This document shows, in pieces, positions 53,874 to 62,949 of a stretch of DNA of 64,000 nucleotides (its first letter is position 1; each line of letters opens with the position of its first letter). A program made the translations under genes and the position numbers. The notes beneath the pieces are model-generated. The model saw nothing but the letters and a program-made list of their open reading frames with translations, did not search any database and was not told the origin of the DNA. The stretch is from JBCDJG01 sp038748065 (lineage in GTDB: Bacteria > Pseudomonadota > Gammaproteobacteria > Pseudomonadales > Halieaceae), in contig JBCDJG010000015.1 of assembly GCA_038748065.1 (NCBI GenBank), forward strand, positions 1 to 64,000. Reading direction: 5' to 3'.

Positions 53874-54890
53874 ATGGGACCATCTTCAGGAAAAATCAGC
53901 CTGTATCGAGTGACTGGACTCAAATCAAGTCGAGCTATAGTCCCCAGTTTCAACGACTTTGAGGTCCAAGACGACGGCGAGGCTATTTCAGGTCGCGCCG
54001 CCGGCGCGCGTTTTTTCCCCTACACGGCATGCTTTGAGACAGAGAAACTGATCGCCGTGTCATTCCACAGCAGGGAGAGCCTGCTGCGGGCCACCTTCGT
54101 CAAGTCGGAGTTACAAAAAGCGAAGAGGCTGGTGTCTATTCCGTTCGCACAACTGCAGGGTTTGACGGAAGGGCATCCGCCGGGCGACAGGCCGGTCGCA
54201 CCGGTTTACGTTTTCTCCGCGGGTCGCAGCGGCTCTACGCTGGTGAGCAAACTCTGCAATAGCGTTGATTTCACCAGCGTTTCAGAGCCGGAGATCTTCT
54301 TTTCCCTGCTCAGCGCAGCCAGCACCACGAAACACGCACGCGGCAGAGCTCTGCTACGTCAGGTAACACATGCCTCAACCGCAATGATCCTGAGTGCACT
54401 GGAAGACCAGGACGCTGTCATCAAGCTGCAGGCTCAAACCAGTGCAATCGCTCCTCTCTTGCTCCAGGCAAGCCCCCACGCCTCGGGCGTCATGCTCTTG
54501 CGCGAACCGATCAGTTGGGCAAGCTCGGCCATTCGAGCTTTCGACTGGTCTCCTGATTACCTTGTTGGCTTACTGGAAACAACTTATCGCGCGATTACGC
54601 GGTGCAATGAACTTGGCAGGCCACTCACCGTTGTTAGATATGAGGACGTGAGCGCGCAGCCCGCGGAGTTTCTAAAGCTCATGGCGAAGCTCAGATCGCT
54701 GCCTGTGCCTGATCATTCCGGGGACGCCCTGGCAGCCGCAATGTTGGAGGACTCGCAGGGAGACACTGACTTATCTCGCGCTATAGTTCGGGACAAGCCT
54801 CTGAATCAGAATAACCTTGATGACTTTGCGAAAAAGTGGGAACACAGAGCACGGGACCTTGCCGCACAGGGCCTGGAACTATTCTATTGA
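53874..54890 (+). CDS. Sulfotransferase family protein
   Basis: 338 residues. The PAPS-binding loop reads VFSAGRSGSTLVSKLCNSV at about 113-131, and GVMLLREPISWASSAIRAFD is the 3'-phosphate strand of the family. The N-terminal 100 residues are variable. Acceptor unknown. Start ATG at 53874. It is the second sulfotransferase-like gene in the window, and the two are not close in sequence. Confidence 0.75.
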   Translation: MGPSSGKISLYRVTGLKSSRAIVPSFNDFEVQDDGEAISGRAAGARFFPYTACFETEKLIAVSFHSRESLLRATFVKSELQKAKRLVSIPFAQLQGLTEGHPPGDRPVAPVYVFSAGRSGSTLVSKLCNSVDFTSVSEPEIFFSLLSAASTTKHARGRALLRQVTHASTAMILSALEDQDAVIKLQAQTSAIAPLLLQASPHASGVMLLREPISWASSAIRAFDWSPDYLVGLLETTYRAITRCNELGRPLTVVRYEDVSAQPAEFLKLMAKLRSLPVPDHSGDALAAAMLEDSQGDTDLSRAIVRDKPLNQNNLDDFAKKWEHRARDLAAQGLELFY

Positions 54891-54891
54891 G

Positions 54892-55029
54892 ATGGACCCG
54901 GTCTCCATGACATCTACGCCTATACGCTCCGAAGTGAATGCGCCACTACTGCGCTATGTTCACGCGCTGCAAACGACGTTGGACGATGCGATGACCATAT
55001 CCCAAACAATGAGATTACCGAATGCGTGA
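54892..55029 (+). CDS. Possible small ORF between sulfotransferase and agmatine deiminase genes
   Basis: 45 residues starting at ATG 54892, right after the sulfotransferase stop, and ending inside the start of the next gene. The C-terminal part (APLLRYVHALQTTLDDAMTI) is predicted helical. The ribosome site is weak, and the coding evidence is only the open frame and the overlap. I cannot assign a family. Confidence 0.3.
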   Translation: MDPVSMTSTPIRSEVNAPLLRYVHALQTTLDDAMTISQTMRLPNA

Positions 55030-56125
55030 TCTAATGAAGTGTTCCTCAAGCCTCGTCATGCTATGTCTGCTGCCGATCCTCTTCATCGCACCGCCCTTGC
55101 AGGCCAATGATATGAATCGACGAGTACCTGCCGAGTGGGAGCCCCAGGCCGCGACCTGGCTGCAATGGCCAGGTCGCTACGAGCGCTCCTTCGAACCCGC
55201 CTTTGCCCAGATGTCCACCATCATCAGACGCTACCAGCCGCTGAAGATTCTTTACGAGTCGGATGCCACAGAGCGGCGTGCCCGAGCGGCCATTGAGGCC
55301 ATCGGTGGCGACCCGGATCACGCGAATATTGAATGGCTGTCGATTCCCTACGACAGCGCCTGGATGCGCGATAACGGTCCGGTTTATATCGAGGTGGATG
55401 GGAAGCAGGTGCTCCAGAACTGGGGCTTTGACGCCTGGGGCGGCGCCTTTGGCGAGGACATTCCCTACGACAGTGACAATCGCGTACCGCAAGCACTCGG
55501 CGAACAACTGGGACTCGCAGTGGAATCCGTCAACATTGTGCATGAACGAGGCAACCTGGAATTCAATGGCGTTGATACCGTGCTATTGAATTGGAGCGCG
55601 CTCGGCGATCCCGACCGCAATCCCGGCTACGATCGGGATGAGGCCGTGAAGGATCTCAAGCAGGCCTTCGGCGTATCGCGAGTGATCATGGTTGAGGGCA
55701 TCCCTGAAGGCGATCTGACTCGTGGGCATATCGACGGTTTCGCGCGCTTTATCGACGCTGATACCGTCGTCGTATCTCAGTGCACCGAGGCCTCCGGCTG
55801 CCGTTCTGGCGACGGCGCCACGGGCAGCGTGTACGACGCAGCGGCCCAGACCATCGCCGCGGCAGGGTTAAAGGTCATTCGTGACCCAATCCTGGGCCAG
55901 GTGAAGTACCGCGACGCGGCGTTCGATACCAATTACCTGAACTGGCTGGTGGGTAATGGTTTTGTCATCACCGTGGGTTTCGGTGACGAGCGCACCGACG
56001 CGGCGGCTAAAGAGCGCATCGAGCGTTACTTCCCGGGCCGCGACGTCTACGTCATCGAAACTCTCGCCTCCTGGTATGACGGCGGCGGCGTGCACTGCCA
56101 CACTAACGATCAACCTGCGCTTTAG
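55022..56125 (+). CDS. Agmatine deiminase family enzyme with signal peptide
   Basis: 367 residues. An N-terminal signal peptide (SLVMLCLLPILFIAPPLQA) is followed by the peptidyl-arginine-deiminase fold: WEPQAATWLQWPGRYE, DSAWMRDNGPVYIEVDG (substrate Asp), LTRGHIDGFARFID (His-Asp) and the C-terminal catalytic cysteine C359 in GGGVHCHTNDQP. The reaction is hydrolysis of agmatine to N-carbamoylputrescine and ammonia. The usual EGGN loop reads ERGN here. Export to the periplasm is unusual, since AguA is generally cytoplasmic, and suggests a role in polyamine scavenging; that is an inference. Confidence 0.85.
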   Translation: MRDLMKCSSSLVMLCLLPILFIAPPLQANDMNRRVPAEWEPQAATWLQWPGRYERSFEPAFAQMSTIIRRYQPLKILYESDATERRARAAIEAIGGDPDHANIEWLSIPYDSAWMRDNGPVYIEVDGKQVLQNWGFDAWGGAFGEDIPYDSDNRVPQALGEQLGLAVESVNIVHERGNLEFNGVDTVLLNWSALGDPDRNPGYDRDEAVKDLKQAFGVSRVIMVEGIPEGDLTRGHIDGFARFIDADTVVVSQCTEASGCRSGDGATGSVYDAAAQTIAAAGLKVIRDPILGQVKYRDAAFDTNYLNWLVGNGFVITVGFGDERTDAAAKERIERYFPGRDVYVIETLASWYDGGGVHCHTNDQPAL

Positions 56126-56155
56126 CGCTAGACTCAAGAGGCGAGAGCAGACGAC

Positions 56156-56533
56156 TCAATGTTGGCTCTCGCCAATTACCTCGCCAGCTGCGCGAAACGC
56201 ATCAAGGCCTGCGGGAAAGCCACAGTACACCGTGGCGTGCAGCAGTGCGCCCTGAATCTCTTCCACTGTGCAACCGTTGTTCAGCGCCCCGCGAACATGG
56301 CCCTTTATCTCATTCGAGGCACGCAGCGCGGTAAGGATGCCAAGTGTCACGAGGCTGCGTGTGGCAGGGGACAGACTGTCATGCTGCCAGGTTTCGCCCC
56401 AGCAGTTGCGCGTCACCATATCCTGAAGCGGCCGGGTGAACTCGCTGGTGTTGTCCAGCGCACGGTCGACATAGTCATCACCCATAACGGCCCGTCGTTT
56501 CGCCAGGCCGCGCTCATAGTCACTCTGAGACAT
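56156..56533 (-). CDS. Carboxymuconolactone decarboxylase family protein
   Basis: 125 residues. RAVMGDDYVDRALDNTSEFT at the N-terminus, LSPATRSLVTLGILTALRAS and LNNGCTVEEIQGALLHATVYCGFPA with a single Cys near the end are typical of the PcaC-like half of this family. Its closest role is gamma-carboxymuconolactone decarboxylase or a related antioxidant AhpD-like protein. The catalytic CxxC of AhpD is absent, so PcaC-like is preferred. No aromatic-degradation genes are adjacent. Confidence 0.8.
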   Translation of the reverse strand: MSQSDYERGLAKRRAVMGDDYVDRALDNTSEFTRPLQDMVTRNCWGETWQHDSLSPATRSLVTLGILTALRASNEIKGHVRGALNNGCTVEEIQGALLHATVYCGFPAGLDAFRAAGEVIGESQH

Positions 56534-56623
56534 TGGTATCTCCCGTAAAAGCCCTTTTGGTTTACTAATCTATCAGGGCCATTGCCGGATTACCGCAAAA
56601 TCATATCGCCGATGTACCTTATT

Positions 56624-56641
56624 GGGTCGGGTTGGGTTGGG
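56624..56641 (+). other. Four-tract G-quadruplex motif between two minus-strand genes
   Basis: GGG-TC-GGG-TT-GGG-TT-GGG on the plus strand gives four G3 tracts with two-base loops. It lies 14 bases downstream (minus-strand sense) of the cobalamin-binding gene and about 90 bases upstream of the PcaC-like start. On the transcript the tract would read C-rich. Confidence 0.55.
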
Positions 56642-56654
56642 TTGAGGCAACTGC

Positions 56655-57563
56655 CTACTTGATTTTTTTCGCCCGCTCAGCCGGGGGCGTTTCACCTCCG
56701 AGCACTTGCTGAATAATCTCGGCCCCTTCGATGATGCGAGGCGCAGGCCGGCTGAAAAAGCTGTTGGCGTCACAGGCCCACACCTGGCCCTCACGCACGG
56801 CCCTCAGCTCTTTCGCGCCCTCGACCTGCCGCAGGTTTTCAGCGAAGCCGAGGTTAGCATCCAGGCCGTAGCCACAGGCCATGACGAAAATATAGTCCGG
56901 GTCGGCGGCAGCAATCTCCTCCCAGGTGCAACGCCTCGAGTCGAGCCCTTGCTCGCCCAGCGCATTGCGACCACCGGCCACGTGCACCTGTTCCGGGACC
57001 CAGTGACCGCCGTAAAACGGCGGATCGGGCCATTCGAGCATCATCACCGTGGACGCCCGGGATGGTTGAGGCTTGGCAGCGATCACGGACCAACGCTGAT
57101 GCAGGGACTGCACGAGTTCCTCTGCCGCTGGGGTCGCACCGACCACAGCCGCCAGCTGCTCGATATCGCGTAATACGCCGGCGAAGTTCTTAGCGCTCAA
57201 CGAAAGGACCATCACCTCGTCAGATATGACATCGGCGACGAAACGGAGGGTCGCGTTGACGGTATCCTGAGCCACTGCGCAGACGTCGCACACCCCCTGG
57301 GTCACGATCAGATCGGGCTGCAATTCGGCCAGCATATCGCCGTCAATCCGATACAGGGACTGTCCGCTCAAGACCGCATCAACGACTGCGCGATCAATCT
57401 CATCTGTGGGCAGGTCATAGTGAAGGTGGCTGCTGGTGATCCGCGGCAAAGTGGCCACGTCGCTGGGGTAGTCACATTCGTGGCTGACCGCCACCAGCTG
57501 GTCGCGGAGCCCGAGCGCACACACGATCTCGGTAGCACTGGGCAATAAACTGACGATTTTCAT
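56655..57563 (-). CDS. Cobalamin-binding BtuF-like protein
   Basis: 302 residues. MKIVSLLPSATEIVCALGLR and HECDYPSDVATLPRITSS are the N-terminus of the BtuF/cobalamin-binding family; LPTDEIDRAVVDAVLSGQSL and ITQGVCDVCAVA-like (IVTQGVCDVCAVAQD) follow. There is no signal peptide, so it is not the classical periplasmic BtuF but a cytoplasmic relative. It is divergent from bchI. B12 is the cofactor of the anaerobic cyclase BchE, so a link to bacteriochlorophyll synthesis is possible but not shown. Confidence 0.84.
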   Translation of the reverse strand: MKIVSLLPSATEIVCALGLRDQLVAVSHECDYPSDVATLPRITSSHLHYDLPTDEIDRAVVDAVLSGQSLYRIDGDMLAELQPDLIVTQGVCDVCAVAQDTVNATLRFVADVISDEVMVLSLSAKNFAGVLRDIEQLAAVVGATPAAEELVQSLHQRWSVIAAKPQPSRASTVMMLEWPDPPFYGGHWVPEQVHVAGGRNALGEQGLDSRRCTWEEIAAADPDYIFVMACGYGLDANLGFAENLRQVEGAKELRAVREGQVWACDANSFFSRPAPRIIEGAEIIQQVLGGETPPAERAKKIK

Positions 57564-57644
57564 TGCATTAGCCCAGCGCGAGACCGCCAGTTCATAGGAC
57601 TTTCCTCAAAAAAAATGGCGACATAGGGCATTATCGTACTATGA

Positions 57645-57662
57645 TGTCTAAAAAAAGTGACA
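57645..57662. promoter_or_regulatory. PpsR/CrtJ-type binding site upstream of bchI
   Basis: TGTCTAAAAAAAGTGACA fits the consensus TGT-N12-ACA exactly. PpsR (CrtJ) represses bacteriochlorophyll and carotenoid genes in light and oxygen, and its sites lie upstream of bch operons. This one is 159 bases before the bchI start and 82 before the BtuF-like gene start on the other strand. One site alone is unusual, since PpsR often binds pairs. Confidence 0.65.
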
Positions 57663-57681
57663 GTATAACTTTCAAGCATAG

Positions 57682-57695
57682 TTGACTTGCGTCAA
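57682..57695. promoter_or_regulatory. FNR/FixK-type site upstream of bchI
   Basis: TTGACTTGCGTCAA fits TTGA-N6-TCAA, the core of FNR/FixK/FnrL sites, inside the longer perfect dyad GTTGACTTGCGTCAAC (57681-57696). Its centre is 57688.5. Oxygen-sensing FnrL activates bch genes in phototrophic proteobacteria. It lies 20 bases downstream of the PpsR site. Confidence 0.65.
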
Positions 57696-57717
57696 CTGGC
57701 CGATCGGGAACCTGAAC

Positions 57718-57723
57718 TAGTAT
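57718..57723 (+). promoter_or_regulatory. Putative -10 element of the bchI operon promoter
   Basis: TAGTAT lies so that a transcription start seven bases on (about 57730) puts the FNR-type site exactly at -41.5, the class II activator position. The hexamer is moderate (key A at the second and T at the sixth position kept). This is inferred geometry. Confidence 0.35.
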
Positions 57724-57820
57724 CGATGGCCGTCTGCTCTGATAAGTCCCTGTAACTATGACGAAATGGATCCGCTCGTTATGCGCATGCCCGCTCCAAG
57801 TCTAACGAATACAGCCTCTT

Positions 57821-58996
57821 ATGAGCTCGGTTAACGGTCCCATGAAACGCTGGTTCGGGGGGCAGAAAACGAAGGCGTCGGACGCCGTGGGCTCTGGTGA
57901 ATCCGCTACGCGACCAGTCACCAGCCTCAGGCCTCAAAAGCCGGAGTTTCCGTTTACAGCCATTGTGGGCCAGGAGGAACTGAAGCTGGCCCTACAGCTG
58001 TGCATCGTTGATCCCTCGATCGGCGGCGTGCTGGTCATGGGACACCGCGGCACCGCCAAGAGTACTGCGGTGCGCTCACTGGCTGCGCTCCTCCCGCATT
58101 TACAATTTGTGTCCCAGTGCCCCTACCGCTGCGACCCGGCAGCCATATCGCCAGAATGCGCATACTGCTCGAAGCGGGGCGACCTGCAGCAGCAGGCTAC
58201 CAGCGGCCCCGTTCCCGTTATCGACCTGCCGCTGGGCGCGACAGAAGACCGCGTTGTTGGCTCGCTGGATGTTGAAAAGGCACTTGTTGAGGGCGTCCAG
58301 GCCTTTGCCCCGGGTCTACTCGCCCAGGCGAACCGCGGCTTTCTTTATATTGACGAGGTCAACCTGCTCGAAGACCACCTGGTTGACCTCTTGCTGGACG
58401 TGGCTGCGAGCGGGGTTAACGTGGTCGAGCGCGAGGGTATTTCAATTCGCCATCCCGCCCGCTTTGTACTCGTGGGCAGTGGCAATCCGGAAGAAGGTGA
58501 TTTACGGCCACAGCTTCTGGACCGGTTCGGGCTGCATGCGCGGATCACAACGGTCACCGATATCGACGATCGAGTCGAAATCGTGCAAAGACGACGCGCA
58601 TTCGACGCCGACCCAGAGGCCTTTGTCGCGAGCTTTGCCGCCGAGGAAGGCGCAATGCGCCAACAGCTGGCCGAGGCGCGCGCCAGGCTGTCATCCGTCG
58701 ACCTAAGCGACGACACGGTGGCGGCGGCGGCAAGGCTCTGTGTGGCTTTGGAGGTGGATGGCCACCGCGGTGAGCTGACACTCTGTCGCGCAGCCGTGGC
58801 ACTGGCCGCGCTCGAGGGCCGGTCATACTCGACACCACAGGATGTCGCTGCGATTGCAATTTTGGCCCTGCAACACCGACTGCGCAAAGACCCCCTCGAG
58901 AATGTTGGCGACGACACACGCGTTAAGCGCGTAGTGGATGATGTAATTACCAGCCAGGAGATCAGAGAACCGGCGATGAGCATGCCCGCCGACTGA
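57821..58996 (+). CDS. bchI: Magnesium chelatase ATPase subunit I
   Basis: 391 residues. This AAA+ subunit drives insertion of Mg2+ into protoporphyrin IX, the first committed step to bacteriochlorophyll. After a 40-residue extension the core starts PFTAIVGQEELKLALQL. Walker A is GHRGTAKST at 74-82; Walker B is GFLYIDEVNLLEDHLVDLLL; GSGNPEEGDLRPQLLDRFGL is the sensor/arginine-finger region. A second ATG at 57842 (MKRWFGG) is possible. bchH starts 30 bases after the stop. Confidence 0.95.
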   Translation: MSSVNGPMKRWFGGQKTKASDAVGSGESATRPVTSLRPQKPEFPFTAIVGQEELKLALQLCIVDPSIGGVLVMGHRGTAKSTAVRSLAALLPHLQFVSQCPYRCDPAAISPECAYCSKRGDLQQQATSGPVPVIDLPLGATEDRVVGSLDVEKALVEGVQAFAPGLLAQANRGFLYIDEVNLLEDHLVDLLLDVAASGVNVVEREGISIRHPARFVLVGSGNPEEGDLRPQLLDRFGLHARITTVTDIDDRVEIVQRRRAFDADPEAFVASFAAEEGAMRQQLAEARARLSSVDLSDDTVAAAARLCVALEVDGHRGELTLCRAAVALAALEGRSYSTPQDVAAIAILALQHRLRKDPLENVGDDTRVKRVVDDVITSQEIREPAMSMPAD

Positions 58997-59026
58997 ACCC
59001 TGCATGACTGAAAACACGGTGACCCT

Positions 59027-62000
59027 ATGAGCATTCGTTTCGTTTTCATTTCCATGGATGGGCTGCATAACGCCGCCCTGCGAGAGGCAGCCCAACTGCT
59101 GCATGCCGAACACGGCATCGACATGCAGTTAGGCCTCTACGCCACCGCATCCATGCACCACGAGTCAGACTGGCAGCGCTTGGAAGCCGACATCGCGGAG
59201 GCCGACTTTGTCTTTGGCTGCATGATCTTCGGCGAGGCCCATGTTCGCCCACTGGAAAAGCTCATCGAGAAGTATCAGCCACAGGCCTGCTTCATCACCA
59301 GCAACCCGGCGATGATCTACTGCACGCGTCTTGGCAACTTTGCCTTGTCCGGCGCCAAATCTGACGAGGATCAGGGATTCGTTGGCCGGTGGATGCAAAA
59401 GCTCAGGCCTAAAAAGAGCGGTAAGGACGAGGGGCAGCGCCAAACTGCGCTGGTAAAGAATCTGACCAAAATGATGAAGTACATCCCTGGCAAGGCCCGG
59501 GGCTTACACACCTTCATCGTCATGCACGACTACTGGCTGCACAGTACGCCGGAAAATCTGAAGCGCATGATGTGCCTGCTGATCGACCGCTACGTGCCAA
59601 GGGTTTACGACCACTACGACGGCAAGCTCCCCATCGATGAACCCGTCGCTTATCCCGATACCGCGCTCTATCACCCGGATGCGCAAGCGCCTTTTCCTGA
59701 CCTCTCCAGCTATCAGGCCTGGCGTGCGCAGCAAGGTATGCCCATCGCCGGCGACCTCGACGGCGCAGCCAATATCAATGGTGCCTGGCAGGGTTCGGTT
59801 GGCCTGCTCACCATGCGCGCCATTCTGCTCACCGGAAACACCCACCACATTGATCAGATGATTCGAAAAATCGAATCCGAAGGCGTCGAGGTGCGAGCCG
59901 CCTACAGTTCAATGATGGATTTCCGCCCGGCTATCAGCGAGTACTTCGCCGGCGCTTCGGCAGGGGCCGCAGTCATCAACAGCGATGTCCCCGCCGTCGA
60001 TCTTTTGGTCAACACTATTGGTTTCCCGCTCGTTGGCGGGCCCGCCGGTGCGCAGCCCGACAAGGCCGTTAAGGCGCTGGAGTCGTTGGATGTGCCCTAC
60101 TTTGACATGGTGCCCCTGTCTTTCCAGCGCGTGGAAGACTGGCAAGCCGACGAGGTGGGCCTCACGCCCATGCAGGTCGCCATGAATATTGCCTTGCCGG
60201 AATTGGACGGTATCTCCGAGCCGGTCATTTTCGGCGGGCCAACGATGACACAGGAATCGTTTATTCCCAACGACCCCGAGCTGGACCTGGCTGCCCGCCG
60301 CGTCGCCCATCGCGTGCGGCTGCGGCATAAGGAAAACGCTGATAAGAAAGTGGGCATCGTGCTGTTCAACTTCCCGCCCAACCTCGGCAATGTGGGCACA
60401 GCTGCGTTTCTCGACGTCTTCCAAAGCCTGCACAAGCTACTCACGGAAATGCAGGCTGCTGGCTACACCGTTGAAGTACCGGAGACGGTTGACGCACTTC
60501 GCCAGCGACTGGTGGAAGGCAATGCCATGCAGCACGGCACCGACGGCAACGTAGCCGCACAGCTGGACCTGGATGCTTACCGCGAGCGCTTCCCCTGGTA
60601 TCCCGAAATCGAGGAACACTGGGGACATGCGCCGGGTGAACTTCTAACCAACGGCCGTGCCTTCCACATCCTTGGCGAATACTTTGGTAACGTCTTTGTC
60701 GGGCTGCAGCCCAGTTTCGGCTATGAACGCGACCCCATGCGTCTTCTCATGGGCAAGGACGCGTCGCCGCACCATGGCTTTGCAGCCTTTTATACCTGGC
60801 TCAATCACGTATACGATGCTGACGCTGTGGTGCACTTCGGTACGCACGGCGCACTTGAATTCATGCCAGGCAAACAAAACGGCGTCAGCGCCAACTGCTG
60901 GCCGCATCGCTTGTTGGGGAGCCTGCCTAACTTCTACTACTACTGCGTTAACAACCCCAGTGAAGGGTCGATCGCCAAGCGCCGCAGCGCCGCCTCCCTG
61001 GTCAGCTACATGGTGCCACCCCTGCAACAGGCCGGCCTCTATAAAGGGCTGCGACTGCTCAAAGACGACCTCGACAATTACCACAAGCGCGCCAACGCCG
61101 AACTGCTGGCCGACATTCGCACCCAGGCCCAAAGGCTAGGCATTAGTGTGGAGCACGAAGATATTCTCGATAATGATGGCTACGTCGCCGCACTGGGTCA
61201 CGAGCTGTTGCAGGTCGAACATCGCATGATACCCATGGGCCTGCACGTTCTGGGCCAGGCTCCCAGTGACGAAGAACTCATCGATATGCTGGCTATGGTC
61301 GCCGCATTTAACCCGGTCAAGCACCCGCATCGAGACGACAAGCTACCGGTACTGCCCGCCCTGATCGCCCAGCACCTGGGCTGGGACTACGCCGAATTGC
61401 AGCAAACGCTGAAAGACAAGTGCGAGTCGCAGGAGCGCTGGGATCAAATTGAAGCCATCATGCATGAGGCCATGACACGCTTTATTCATGCCACGCGCTC
61501 GCCGCAGCTGGATACTTCAGAGGTAGAGGCTTACCTGCAAGAGACGGCAAAGATACCGCCCTTCCTGCTTGAGAACCTGTGGGCCTGGCTTGCCGACCTA
61601 CAGCATCGCATCGAAAACGATCAAGAGGTTCAGGGCGTATTGCACGCCCTCGAGGGCGGCTACATTCTACCCTCCCCCGGCAATGATGTGATGCGCAACG
61701 ATGCGATTGCACCCACCGGGCGTAATATCCATGCGCTGGATCCGTTCGGCGTGCCCACCTCGATGGCCGCGAGTGCCGCGCGCAAGCTGGTCAACCAGAT
61801 GCTGGAGCGCCTGACAGCCGAGGAAGGCAAGCTGCCAGAGACCGTGGCCATGGTGCTATGGGGAACGGACAACCTCAAGAGCGACGGCGAGGGCATCGCG
61901 CAATGCCTCGAGCTCCTGGGCGCGCGCGCGGTCACAGATGAACTGGGCAATGTTGCTGACGTGGCCCTGATCCCGCTTGAGGAGCTTGGACGACCACGAA

Positions 62001-62899
62001 TCGACGTCGTCATGACCATCAGCGGGATTTTCCGCGATCTGTTCCATCACCAGACAGAGCTACTGGATAAGGCAGTGAGGCTCGCCGCCAACGCTGACGA
62101 GCCCGAGGAGATGAACTTTGTGCGCAAGCACACCCAGGCCCATGCGGCGGAGCTGAACGTTTCCCTGAATGAGGCTGCAGCGCGCGTATTCTCAAATGCG
62201 CCAGGCTCCTATGGCGCTAACGTCAATCACATGGTTGAGAGCAGCAACTGGGAGGACGATCAGCAGCTCAGCGATGCCTTCATGGCTCGCAAGTCCTACG
62301 CCTATACGCCCACCGATGGCTGGACTGCCTCGCGTGATGTCATGGAAAGCAGCCTGTCCACGGTGGACGCAGCGTTTCAGAATATCGACAGCTTCGAACT
62401 GGGCATCAGCGACGTCGATCATTACTACGAATACCTGGGCGGCGTATCCAAGACAGTAGAAAAGCTCAAGGGCAAGAAGCCTTCACTTATGGTCGCTGAC
62501 GCCATCGCCCTTGACGATCGCCTGTCGACGCTGGATCAGATGGTCCGCCTGGAGACCCGCGCCAAGCTGCTGAATCCCAAGTGGCACGACTCGATGATGG
62601 GTCACGGCTACGAGGGCGTTCGCGAAATTGAGCATCGGGTGAGTAACACCTACGGCTGGAGTGCCACTGCCGATGCGGTTGAGGGCTGGGTTTACGACGA
62701 TATCGCCGAGACCTTCATGCTCGACGAAGACATGCGGGCTAAAATGGCCGAGGCCAACCCGCACGCCACCGCTGGTATCGCGCGCCGCCTGTTAGAGGCC
62801 GAAGCCCGGGGCTTCTGGGATGCCAATGATGACTTGCTAGACCAGCTGAGAGACATTTACGGCAATCTGGAAGACCAGCTGGAAGGCATTGCTGCTTGA
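59027..62899 (+). CDS. bchH: Magnesium chelatase subunit H
   Basis: 1290 residues, the porphyrin-binding catalytic subunit of Mg-chelatase. The N-terminus (RLEADIAEADFVFGCMIFGE, MKYIPGKARGLHTFIVMHDY) matches BchH better than cobaltochelatase CobN, as does the operon with BchI and BchD. VVHFGTHGALEFMPGKQNG and YPTADG-like SYAYTPTDGW are the conserved core motifs. The end EMNFVRKHTQAHAAELN onward is complete. The ATG at 59027 follows a weak ribosome site. bchD starts about 50 bases downstream. Confidence 0.95.
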   Translation: MSIRFVFISMDGLHNAALREAAQLLHAEHGIDMQLGLYATASMHHESDWQRLEADIAEADFVFGCMIFGEAHVRPLEKLIEKYQPQACFITSNPAMIYCTRLGNFALSGAKSDEDQGFVGRWMQKLRPKKSGKDEGQRQTALVKNLTKMMKYIPGKARGLHTFIVMHDYWLHSTPENLKRMMCLLIDRYVPRVYDHYDGKLPIDEPVAYPDTALYHPDAQAPFPDLSSYQAWRAQQGMPIAGDLDGAANINGAWQGSVGLLTMRAILLTGNTHHIDQMIRKIESEGVEVRAAYSSMMDFRPAISEYFAGASAGAAVINSDVPAVDLLVNTIGFPLVGGPAGAQPDKAVKALESLDVPYFDMVPLSFQRVEDWQADEVGLTPMQVAMNIALPELDGISEPVIFGGPTMTQESFIPNDPELDLAARRVAHRVRLRHKENADKKVGIVLFNFPPNLGNVGTAAFLDVFQSLHKLLTEMQAAGYTVEVPETVDALRQRLVEGNAMQHGTDGNVAAQLDLDAYRERFPWYPEIEEHWGHAPGELLTNGRAFHILGEYFGNVFVGLQPSFGYERDPMRLLMGKDASPHHGFAAFYTWLNHVYDADAVVHFGTHGALEFMPGKQNGVSANCWPHRLLGSLPNFYYYCVNNPSEGSIAKRRSAASLVSYMVPPLQQAGLYKGLRLLKDDLDNYHKRANAELLADIRTQAQRLGISVEHEDILDNDGYVAALGHELLQVEHRMIPMGLHVLGQAPSDEELIDMLAMVAAFNPVKHPHRDDKLPVLPALIAQHLGWDYAELQQTLKDKCESQERWDQIEAIMHEAMTRFIHATRSPQLDTSEVEAYLQETAKIPPFLLENLWAWLADLQHRIENDQEVQGVLHALEGGYILPSPGNDVMRNDAIAPTGRNIHALDPFGVPTSMAASAARKLVNQMLERLTAEEGKLPETVAMVLWGTDNLKSDGEGIAQCLELLGARAVTDELGNVADVALIPLEELGRPRIDVVMTISGIFRDLFHHQTELLDKAVRLAANADEPEEMNFVRKHTQAHAAELNVSLNEAAARVFSNAPGSYGANVNHMVESSNWEDDQQLSDAFMARKSYAYTPTDGWTASRDVMESSLSTVDAAFQNIDSFELGISDVDHYYEYLGGVSKTVEKLKGKKPSLMVADAIALDDRLSTLDQMVRLETRAKLLNPKWHDSMMGHGYEGVREIEHRVSNTYGWSATADAVEGWVYDDIAETFMLDEDMRAKMAEANPHATAGIARRLLEAEARGFWDANDDLLDQLRDIYGNLEDQLEGIAA

Positions 62900-62949
62900 G
62901 CATGGCAGGCAATGAACAGTCAGCTTGACGGCTACGCGCGCTAAGCCCG

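Noticed and set aside
59027..62899. Reading the 1290-residue protein as cobaltochelatase CobN
   Set aside because: The N-terminal motifs and the bchI/bchD neighbours fit magnesium chelatase better.
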